Source of the DNA: Lentisphaera araneosa HTCC2155
Lineage (GTDB): Bacteria; Verrucomicrobiota; Lentisphaeria; Lentisphaerales; Lentisphaeraceae
Reading direction: 5' to 3'
DNA length: 64,000 bases
NCBI RefSeq assembly: GCF_000170755.1
Contig: NZ_ABCK01000006.1
Span: 124,001-188,000, forward strand
Positions 25,404 through 32,576 of the stretch are shown in pieces (position 1 is the first letter of the stretch; the number at the start of each line of letters is the position of its first letter). The translations under genes and the position numbers were made by a program. Below the pieces are notes generated by a model, which made no database searches, was not told where the DNA came from, and saw only the letters and a program-made list of their open reading frames with translations.

Positions 25404-27620
25404 GTGATTTTAAATAAAACAATATATAGCCTGCTGATAACGACTTGGTTTATCTCCTGTTCGGGAGTTGACAAGCAAGAACTAGCCGAAACAACAAAGA
25501 TGGAGATCAATCTCTCCAAGAATGCTCAAGCGATTCCAGTTGATACAGAGCAAGGTATGCCCAAAGATGGAGTTATAGAAGTGATTTCTCCTTTGCAGGG
25601 TGTGGATGGAAGTCGTAATTTCACTTTGCCGAATCGCGATGGAAGCAAAGATTACGAAATGCAAAAGCTCAAACGCCTTGCAGATCTGATGAAGGAACGA
25701 GCACCAGATCCAAAGACTTTCGAAGAGAAAGTGAGTGTATTCCTAACTTTGGACAATGTTGAGCTTGGGGTTGTTATTAATGAGTTTAGTCAGGTGCTTT
25801 CTTTTCAGTACTTGGTAGATCCAGGCGTTAAAGGTTTTGTGAAATCGAGTATTAGTTTAGAAAATAGCATGACCGTTTATGATGCTTGGAAACTTTTTGA
25901 ACAGGTTCTATATATTAATAATGCCTATGCGTCCATCGATGAAGCTGGAATTATTCGGGTCTTTCCTTTAACAAAAATTGCTCAAGATGCTTTAGCAAGT
26001 GTACCTGGACAAGCTCAGGGCAATGTGAATATTGTTTATTACTCACTGCAAAATATTACTGCAGCAGAAGCCTTGCCAATCCTTAAGCCTTTTATGAGTG
26101 CCAATGCGTCGGCCTCGGTGATTCCTTCAAGTAATGCATTACTTATAGTTGAGACGAGTGCCAACATGGATCGCCTCAATACGATTTTACAGACAATGGA
26201 CGCCAATGGTCAGAGCAATTGGCCACAGATCGCTTATAGATGCCGTTTTATTGATTCAGCGGTACTTTTGGCAGAGTTACAAAGCGCCATTCCCGTTTTA
26301 GGCTTTTCACTTGCTGCGGGAGAGAATCAAGGTGCAGGTGTTAAAATGGCTTCCATTGATCGTATGCAGATCATTGTGGCTTCAGCCCCTTCAGGAGCGG
26401 TATTAAATGAAGTTTATAAATGGATTCAGATTTTAGATACCGCAGAGTCTGAGGGTGCTACAAAAGTTTTTTATTATCCCGTACGTCATGGTATCTCAGC
26501 CGATTTAGTCGCGGCTCTGCAACTCTTTTTCCCTAATTCAGCCAATGCGGCCTCACCTCAAACGAATGCTTCTAATTCGACTTCCAGCCGTGCCTCGACA
26601 AATAATACGAATAACCGCACGACCCCGAATAGGACGACAACAAACAGGAATACGACAAATTCCAGTGATGTTACTTCTATAAAATCTCTATTTGAAGAAC
26701 CTGTCACTATCTTTGAGGATAGTCGCAGAAATCAATTGGTGATACGTACCAAGCCCAAAACTTATTCCATGGTGAAGGCGATCTTACGCCACCTCGATGC
26801 TCCAGCCATGCAGGTAATGATTCAAGTGACCGCCGTAGAAGTCGAGCTCGGAGAAGGACTAGAATTTGGTTTTGAGTATGCGGCTACGGATAAATTTGGT
26901 AGTGGCGATAATGAAAGTGGCGTCGGTGTCGGTAGTAGTACGGCAGACACACCAAGTTTTGGCCCTCCGGGGGGCTTAGATCCAGGGATTAGTTTACTGC
27001 TACAGTCAGCTGGGGTTGATAACGAATTTGCTTTTGTTCAGGCGGTTGCGGGCGATTCATCCTCCGAACTACTCTTTACTCCGCATATTTTAACTCTCAA
27101 TGGGGAAGAAGCGGAAATTAACATTGGCCAAAATGTCCCCGTAAGAGCGGGTACTACATCAACTTCTTCAAATAATGATTTTGAGCAAATTGAGTATCGG
27201 AGTACGGGTGTGCTTCTTCGAGTGTTACCACAGGTTTCAGCAGATAAATACGTAACCTTAGATACAGAAATAGTAATATCAAGTATTGTTGAACAATCTC
27301 CAGAAGAAGTTTTGATTGATTCGCCATCCTTTAATGAGAATAAAGTAACAACGAAACTCTTGATTAAGAATAATGAAACTATTTTACTAGGTGGCATTAT
27401 TCAAAAAGTAGCGAGTGAAAGTACCAGTGGGGTTCCATTTTTGAAAGATATTCCAGGTATAGGCTTCCTCTTTCAAAGTGCCACAACAGGAAGTAGAGAA
27501 AAGGAGTTGGTAATCTTTATTAAAGCCACAGTGATTGAGCAAAAGAGTGATTTCCAAGATGTTGTCAATCGTTATGGCAATGCGATGAAATTCAAAAATG
27601 AAACGCCAGAAGTTCCGTGA
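25404..27620 (+). CDS. gspD: Type II secretion outer-membrane secretin GspD (lipoprotein)
   Basis: This 738-residue protein starts at GTG 25404. It has a lipoprotein signal with lipobox FISC (Cys near residue 19), so this secretin may target itself without a pilotin. Next are N-domains (LDNVELGVVINEFSQVLSF, then VYYSLQNITAAEALPILKPF), an Asn/Thr-rich linker at about 388-425 and the C-terminal secretin domain (VMIQVTAVEVELGEGLEFG, then GGIIQKVASESTSGVPFLKD and IPGIGFLFQS). It forms the outer-membrane channel. The GTG start of gspE overlaps its stop. The N/T-rich linker between N-domains is longer than in model systems. Confidence 0.92.
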   Translation: MILNKTIYSLLITTWFISCSGVDKQELAETTKMEINLSKNAQAIPVDTEQGMPKDGVIEVISPLQGVDGSRNFTLPNRDGSKDYEMQKLKRLADLMKERAPDPKTFEEKVSVFLTLDNVELGVVINEFSQVLSFQYLVDPGVKGFVKSSISLENSMTVYDAWKLFEQVLYINNAYASIDEAGIIRVFPLTKIAQDALASVPGQAQGNVNIVYYSLQNITAAEALPILKPFMSANASASVIPSSNALLIVETSANMDRLNTILQTMDANGQSNWPQIAYRCRFIDSAVLLAELQSAIPVLGFSLAAGENQGAGVKMASIDRMQIIVASAPSGAVLNEVYKWIQILDTAESEGATKVFYYPVRHGISADLVAALQLFFPNSANAASPQTNASNSTSSRASTNNTNNRTTPNRTTTNRNTTNSSDVTSIKSLFEEPVTIFEDSRRNQLVIRTKPKTYSMVKAILRHLDAPAMQVMIQVTAVEVELGEGLEFGFEYAATDKFGSGDNESGVGVGSSTADTPSFGPPGGLDPGISLLLQSAGVDNEFAFVQAVAGDSSSELLFTPHILTLNGEEAEINIGQNVPVRAGTTSTSSNNDFEQIEYRSTGVLLRVLPQVSADKYVTLDTEIVISSIVEQSPEEVLIDSPSFNENKVTTKLLIKNNETILLGGIIQKVASESTSGVPFLKDIPGIGFLFQSATTGSREKELVIFIKATVIEQKSDFQDVVNRYGNAMKFKNETPEVP

Positions 27621-29170
27621 ATTTTTCTAATGAACAGGACCTGCTCGATAAGCTTTCACATGAGCTAAAGGTTGATTTAAAGGAGGCCAAGGATCTTGAT
27701 GAACTCCTTGAATCGGGAGAATTGAGTGAAGAGCGTTTAATCAATGCATTCGCACAAGAAAGTGGACTTGAGCACATCCTTGAAGAGACAGTTTCTAGTT
27801 TAGAGAAGATGAAAAATGTGAGCCACGAATACCTGGATGCCGCCCTCTGCCTACCCTTGGCTCAAGATGACTATACAATTGACTTGGCATTTTGTAGCCT
27901 TTTTCAACTCGATGAAAAATGTAAGCAGTGGCAAGTTCTATACAATAAAGAAATTCAGCCCAAGCTGATGCGTAAGAGCTTTATTTCTCGTAAGATTAAT
28001 GAACTTTATCACCAATCCGATGAACTCAACGAGTTTGATGAGCAGGCGAATCAGTCTCTAGAAGACATGGCCAAGGAGGCACCGATCGTTCGTTTGGTAA
28101 ACGATGTCTTTAGTCGAGCTGTTGAATTGGGTGCGAGTGATATTCACGTTGAACCCGGCGATGGTCAATTGAATATTCGTTATCGTATTGATGGTATTTT
28201 ACATACTCACTTCACGCCACCTTTTCAGCAATTTGCCGCCATTTCTTCACGTTTAAAACTGATTGGCGGTCTTAATATTGCCGAACGTCGAATCCCCCAA
28301 GATGGTCGTATTGAATTATCCATTAGTGGTAAAGCGATCGACGTGCGAATGAATACTTTGCCAGGCATGTACGGAGAATCAATTGTGATGCGTTTGTTGC
28401 AAAAGAATCTCCAAGATTTCACTTTAGAAAGTATTGGTATGTCTGCCGTGCTGAAGGATAAGTTTATAGCGAAAATTAAAAAGCCTTATGGTCTTGTACT
28501 TGTCGTGGGGCCCACGGGTTCAGGTAAAACGACGACGCTCTATTGTGCGCTTAATATTCTCAATAGTGGTAATGAGAAAATCATTACGATTGAGGATCCC
28601 ATTGAATATCAAATTAATGGCATTACCCAGGTTCAAGTTAAAAAGTCCATTGGCTTAAGTTTTGCTGATGGTCTGCGCTCCATTGTCCGTCAGGACCCCG
28701 ATATTATTCTAGTGGGCGAAATCCGTGATAAAGAAACAGCGGAAATTAGTATCAATGCGGCTCTCACAGGGCACTTAGTGCTCTCGACACTTCACACTAA
28801 TGATGCCGCAGGGGCAATTAGCCGTTTGCAAGATATGGGAGTCGAGAATTTTCTGATCGCCTCATCACTAGTCGCAGTACTATCACAGCGTCTTTTACGT
28901 CGTGTGTGTTCGGCTTGTGGTGGTAAAGAAGAGAACTTCCCTTGCAGGAAATGTGCCAATACAGGCTACAAAGGTCGCGTTGGGGTTTATGAATTCTTAG
29001 AAGTTAATCAGCGTATACAAAATGCCGTTATGGAACAAAAAGATAGTGGTCAGATTAATGCAATTGCGGTGTCGCAAGGCATGCAGACAATTGCGGAAAA
29101 CGCAAACGAAAAAGTCGAAGCGGGAGTGACGACTCGCGAAGAACAAGTTCGGGTGTGTAGTACGAATTAA
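27617..29170 (+). CDS. gspE: Type II secretion ATPase GspE
   Basis: This 517-residue protein starts at GTG 27617, overlapping the gspD stop. It has an N-terminal GspL-binding region (about 1-135), then the N2 domain (ELGASDIHVEPGDGQLNIRYR, split ELGASDIHVEP/GDGQLNIRYR). Walker A is GPTGSGKTT near 298-306, followed by an Asp box, Walker B (IILVGEIRDKETAE) and a His box (LVLSTLHTNDAAGAISRL). A four-cysteine zinc site (CSACGGKEENFPCRKC) follows. ATP hydrolysis drives pseudopilus growth. This is the last gene of the operon; no prepilin peptidase gene (gspO) is present in the window. Confidence 0.94.
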   Translation: MNFSNEQDLLDKLSHELKVDLKEAKDLDELLESGELSEERLINAFAQESGLEHILEETVSSLEKMKNVSHEYLDAALCLPLAQDDYTIDLAFCSLFQLDEKCKQWQVLYNKEIQPKLMRKSFISRKINELYHQSDELNEFDEQANQSLEDMAKEAPIVRLVNDVFSRAVELGASDIHVEPGDGQLNIRYRIDGILHTHFTPPFQQFAAISSRLKLIGGLNIAERRIPQDGRIELSISGKAIDVRMNTLPGMYGESIVMRLLQKNLQDFTLESIGMSAVLKDKFIAKIKKPYGLVLVVGPTGSGKTTTLYCALNILNSGNEKIITIEDPIEYQINGITQVQVKKSIGLSFADGLRSIVRQDPDIILVGEIRDKETAEISINAALTGHLVLSTLHTNDAAGAISRLQDMGVENFLIASSLVAVLSQRLLRRVCSACGGKEENFPCRKCANTGYKGRVGVYEFLEVNQRIQNAVMEQKDSGQINAIAVSQGMQTIAENANEKVEAGVTTREEQVRVCSTN

Positions 29171-29241
29171 ATAAGGTGTGATAAGTCTAATCAGTGGTAT
29201 CGGCTTTCTTTAGATCGCTTTTTATTTCCCGGCGCTTTTTA

Positions 29242-29505
29242 TTTCCCAGAAAAGTAATCATAAAATTTCCCAGAATCATAAAATTTCCCAGAAAATCATA
29301 AAAAGTTTATAAATAATTTACAACTAACTATTTATAAATAAGTTATAAGTGAAAAAATGGTCGATAACTTTTCTTTTTAGCTGAAGTAGAATAAGGCACA
29401 GCTTGAGTGATTGGCAATAATCTATTATCCACGAATAGAAAAATTGATGGCGCTTTTTCTTTCCCAGAAAAGCATAAAACGCTTTTTCTTTCCCAGAAAA
29501 GCATA
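29242..29505 (+). repeat. Cluster of five TTTCCCAGAAAA motifs
   Basis: Copies lie near 29242, 29266, 29284, 29460 and 29490, most followed by CATAAAA. They form part of a duplicated unit of about 200 bp that also contains the 120-bp repeat at 29328-29448. This covers the gap between gspE and the IS; nothing else is recognised there. Confidence 0.7.
29328..29448 (+). repeat. Long direct repeat, left copy
   Basis: About 120 bp starting CTATTTATAAATAAGTTATA and ending AGAAAAATTGAT are repeated, at over 90% identity by eye, at 31123-31242 on the other side of the IS. Confidence 0.8.
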
Positions 29506-29539
29506 AAAAGTTTATAAATAACTTATAACTAACTATTTA

Positions 29540-31122
29540 GGGCTCACTGATTAAGATATAAATAACTTATATACAATGAGATAAGTGTAATTCATGCTAT
29601 ATTATATGTAAACAAAACCCCTCAAAACAGTCATTAGGTTTGCATAAGATGTATAAAAATACGGGCTCAGAGCCCAAAATGGCCAATTTACCTTATTTTC
29701 TAGATGGTACACTCAATATCAATAATCGCTGGGTCAAGTTAGCAGCGATAATACCTTGGACAGATGTCGAAGAAATTTATGCACTAAATTTCACCAGTCA
29801 TACTGGGCCCAAAGCTCTTCCTGCAAGAACTGCATTTGGTTCCCTTATCATTCAAGTAAAGCTAAGTTTAACTGATGAAGAAACGATAGAAATGATTTCT
29901 GAAAATCCCTATCTTCAATATTTCTTGGGCTTTGAAAGATATAAACAGGAAGCACCTTTTGATTCGAGCATGATGACTCATTTTCGAAAGCGTTTTGGCG
30001 CTCAGGACATTAAAGACATTGACGAACTCCTGCATACAGCGACACGTAAAAAAGAAGAGGATTCTAATGATGATTCAGACAATGATCCTCCATCAAATAA
30101 GGGTTCTTTAATTGTTGATGCCAGTTGTGTTCCTGCTGATATTCACTACCCAACTGACCTTGGGTTACTAAATAAAGCCCGTGAAAAAACTGAGGAAGTA
30201 ATCGATATCCTTTGGTGTCATCGCTCAAATACAGAAGATAAAGTTAAGCCTCGAACTTATCGTGAAGATGGCAGGAAAAGCTTTTTAAGTATTGTTCTAA
30301 AAAAACGTGTTTCGAAAAAGAAAAGACGTGAGGTGATTAACAGACAACTCCATTGCGTAAGGAGGAACCTCGCCAGTATAGATGAACTCAAAAAGTATGC
30401 CGATCTTACTCTATTGAAGCCTAGTTTATATCGTGAACTTCTGGTGATCGGGACACTTTATCAACAACAGCAATACATGTACGATAACAAAGTAACAAGC
30501 GTAGATGATCGCATCGTAAGTATTCATCAACCACATATCCGTCCCATAGTTCGGGGGAAGGCGGGAGCTCATACGGAATTCGGAGCAAAAATATCTATCA
30601 GTGTGGTCGATGGCTGGACCTTTACCGATACGATTAGCTTTGACTCTTATAATGAAGGGACCGAACTGATTTCACAAATTGAAAAATACAAAGAACGATT
30701 CGGTTATTATCCCGAATCAACACATGCGGACAAAATCTACCGAAACAAAGAAAATCGAGCACATTGTAAAAAGCATGGGATAAGGATAAGTGGTCCCAGT
30801 CTTGGAAGGCCTCCCAAAGATGAAAAATTACGTAAAGAACAAAAGGATATACAACGCCAAGATGAAGCTATAAGAAACCAAGTAGAAGGCTGTTTTGGTG
30901 TAGCCAAAAGACGCTATAAACTCGATCGCATTTTCACGAAAATTAAAGCGTCGTCTGAAACACTTATTGCTTTAATATTCATGGTGATGAACTTGGACAA
31001 GGCATTAGCCTTTTTATCACTTTTTGGCCAATATTATAAGCAGCTATTAGAACATTTTCTTAACTTTATAAGTCTCATTAGCCAGGGTGAGCATCTCAAA
31101 AGACGAGTCATTCAGTAAGGCC
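29540..31122. mobile_element. IS1182/IS5-superfamily insertion sequence (1583 bp)
   Basis: The ends are GGGCTCACTGATTAA and, inverted, GGCCTTACTGAATGA (11 of 15 match). The flanks carry TATTTA on both sides (29534-29539 and 31123-31128). Joining the flanks through one TATTTA gives AACTAACTATTTATAAATAA, which matches the uninterrupted copy at about 29322-29341; this fixes the boundaries. Confidence 0.85.
29649..31118 (+). CDS. IS1182-like (IS5 superfamily) DDE transposase
   Basis: ATG 29649 is preferred over TTG 29640, giving 489 residues. The N-terminus has the DUF772-like block (PARTAFGSLIIQVKLSLTDEE, split PARTAFGSLII/QVKLSLTDEE; then PFDSSMMTHFRKRFG). The DDE core shows LIVDASCVPADI (first Asp), STHADKIYRN (second Asp) and RNQVEGCFGVAKRRYKLDRI (Glu). 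An acidic stretch of about 20 residues (EEDSNDDSDNDPP) sits before the first Asp. The frame is intact, so the element may be active. It inserted into one copy of a duplicated noncoding unit downstream of the secretion operon and disrupts no gene. Confidence 0.9.
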   Translation: MYKNTGSEPKMANLPYFLDGTLNINNRWVKLAAIIPWTDVEEIYALNFTSHTGPKALPARTAFGSLIIQVKLSLTDEETIEMISENPYLQYFLGFERYKQEAPFDSSMMTHFRKRFGAQDIKDIDELLHTATRKKEEDSNDDSDNDPPSNKGSLIVDASCVPADIHYPTDLGLLNKAREKTEEVIDILWCHRSNTEDKVKPRTYREDGRKSFLSIVLKKRVSKKKRREVINRQLHCVRRNLASIDELKKYADLTLLKPSLYRELLVIGTLYQQQQYMYDNKVTSVDDRIVSIHQPHIRPIVRGKAGAHTEFGAKISISVVDGWTFTDTISFDSYNEGTELISQIEKYKERFGYYPESTHADKIYRNKENRAHCKKHGIRISGPSLGRPPKDEKLRKEQKDIQRQDEAIRNQVEGCFGVAKRRYKLDRIFTKIKASSETLIALIFMVMNLDKALAFLSLFGQYYKQLLEHFLNFISLISQGEHLKRRVIQ

Positions 31123-31242
31123 TATTTATAAATAATTTATAAGTAAAAAAATGGCCGACAACTTTTCTTTTTAGCTGAAGTAGAATAGGCACAGCTTGAG
31201 TGATTGGCAATAATCTATTATCGACTAATAGAAAAATTGATT
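31123..31242 (+). repeat. Long direct repeat, right copy
   Basis: This copy matches 29328-29448 with a few substitutions and a 2-nt length difference. It begins at the target duplication of the IS. Confidence 0.8.
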
Positions 31243-31339
31243 ACAAGCATATCTGAAAGCGAAACATGCATTTAATTTTACTGATACCTTTCTAAAATTT
31301 GAATGAGAGCAATCGGGATAATATATATTTAGATGATTA

Positions 31340-32187
31340 TTGGTGCCAAGTAAAATGGAGTTCAGAATGGCTGAATATATGCATATCCCGATTATAATTT
31401 TAATAGCATGGTGTATCTCTTACCTCTGCAAGCGGATCTTTACGGTTCTCATTGATCGTGGAGTCGAAACACTGAAAATTGAGGCAACTAATTATTATTT
31501 CATAAGAAATGGTGTCAGCTTTGTTATCTACCTTTTTTCCTTAGCACTAATTTTTAAAATGACACCAGGTTTATCTGGTTTAGGCACGACGTTATTTGCT
31601 TCTGCAGGGATTATTGCCGCGGCAGTGGGTTTTGCAGGTAAAGAAGCAATGTCAAATATTGTGAGTGGTATCTTCATTATTATCTTCAAGCCTTTTCGTG
31701 TTGGAGACTTTCTCGAATTGGATCCACAAACTCGAGGTAAGGTTGAGGACATTACTATGCGACATACCGTATTGGCCGATATTAATAATCGTCGAATCTT
31801 ATTCCAAATTCGGTTATTAGTGCTAATGCAGTCGTTAATTTTGATATTTCAGATGAAAAAATCCGTTTTAATTTTAAAGTTTCTGTGGCCTATGAAGCAG
31901 ATTTTGAGCTGGCGATCAAAATAATAAAAGAATACATTGAAGAACGTGAGGAAGTCTTATTATTAGAAGAGCCTCAACCCGATGGTAGCTTCTTGCCAAA
32001 AGTAAATATTTTCATTGCGGAGTTAGGCGAATCGGGAGTTTTAATAAGAGCCGATTTTTGGACACAAAATTTTGCGGATTCTTTGAAGGTTTCTAGAGAT
32101 TTAAATAAGTATGTGCTACTGAGTTTCAAAGAAAATCCAATAGAAATCCCTTACCCCCATCGAACAGTCGTCCAAAAAGGAGCTTAA
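31340..32187 (+). pseudogene. Frameshifted small-conductance mechanosensitive channel (MscS family)
   Basis: Two overlapping frames together encode an MscS-like channel of about 282 residues. The first gives three hydrophobic segments and the pore helix (SAGIIAAAVGFAGKEAMSNI), then RVGDFLELD. After NNRRIL near 31798 the correct continuation (IPNSVISANAVVNFDISDE) lies in the next frame, consistent with loss of one base. The second frame runs to the stop at 32187. MscS channels release solutes on osmotic downshift. The break lies within the conserved beta domain, so the short product would not be functional. A sequencing error is the main alternative. The start is GTG 31340 or ATG 31352/31364. 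Confidence 0.75.
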
Positions 32188-32189
32188 AA

Positions 32190-32576
32190 GTCATTTGTCT
32201 CAGTGCATTCCAGTCGGGATCAATAAGGTCGCCGCTAGTGGTTCAAGTAACTTCGTAGAAATAGGTAGAATTTTCTCAGAGACTTTCGGGGATCTGCCTC
32301 AATTAGATGTGGCCATCGCTATGTAAGATATTGAGTTTATAAGCCTGAAAACCATGGATCTATAAGCCCTTTACCTCTCGGGTGTTTATATTATTAAAAG
32401 GTAAGTTGACTGGCGTATAACTTTTGCTAAAAGCACTTCCGTCCACACTTATGCCACTGGCGAATCCGAGCAGGGTTGAGTAACTCTGCGCTTCTGTGAT
32501 TACGATAAAGTTACTGGGGCGAGTGATCATAGTGTATTTAATTGACCAGCCAAACTTGAACTAGAAGTTGTCGTTC
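32190..32576 (-). pseudogene. Degenerate C-terminal fragment of a DUF1559/H-X9-DG prepilin
   Basis: Reading the minus strand from just beyond the glycosidase stop gives FKFGWSIKYTMITRPSNF then IVITEAQSYSTLLGF. These align with [12 protein letters not shown] of the 54448 gene and [11 protein letters not shown] of the 56138 gene. It continues GL-stop-IHGFQAYKLNILHSDGH, matching [20 protein letters not shown] with a TAG in place of Tyr. After a frameshift it reads TYFYEVT-stop-TTSGDLIDPDWNALR, matching the [21 protein letters not shown] end. At least three stops and one frameshift show that it is dead. The N-terminal prepilin signal is missing, replaced by the abutting glycosidase gene. Confidence 0.72.

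Noticed and set aside
29242-29505. A CRISPR-like or replication-origin iteron array
   Set aside because: The short motifs are irregularly spaced, no rep or cas gene is adjacent, and the layout is explained by a duplicated noncoding unit.
17276-31122. A composite transposon carrying the type II secretion operon
   Set aside because: The two flanking insertion sequences belong to different families with different ends and separate target duplications, so they moved independently.
31780-31930. Programmed frameshifting in the mscS-like gene
   Set aside because: No slippery heptamer or pseudoknot is visible, and MscS channels are not known to use frameshifting; a mutation or base-call error is simpler.
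32190-32576. Stop-codon readthrough or selenocysteine in the prepilin fragment
   Set aside because: There are several different stops plus a frameshift and no N-terminal part, which fits a dead gene.
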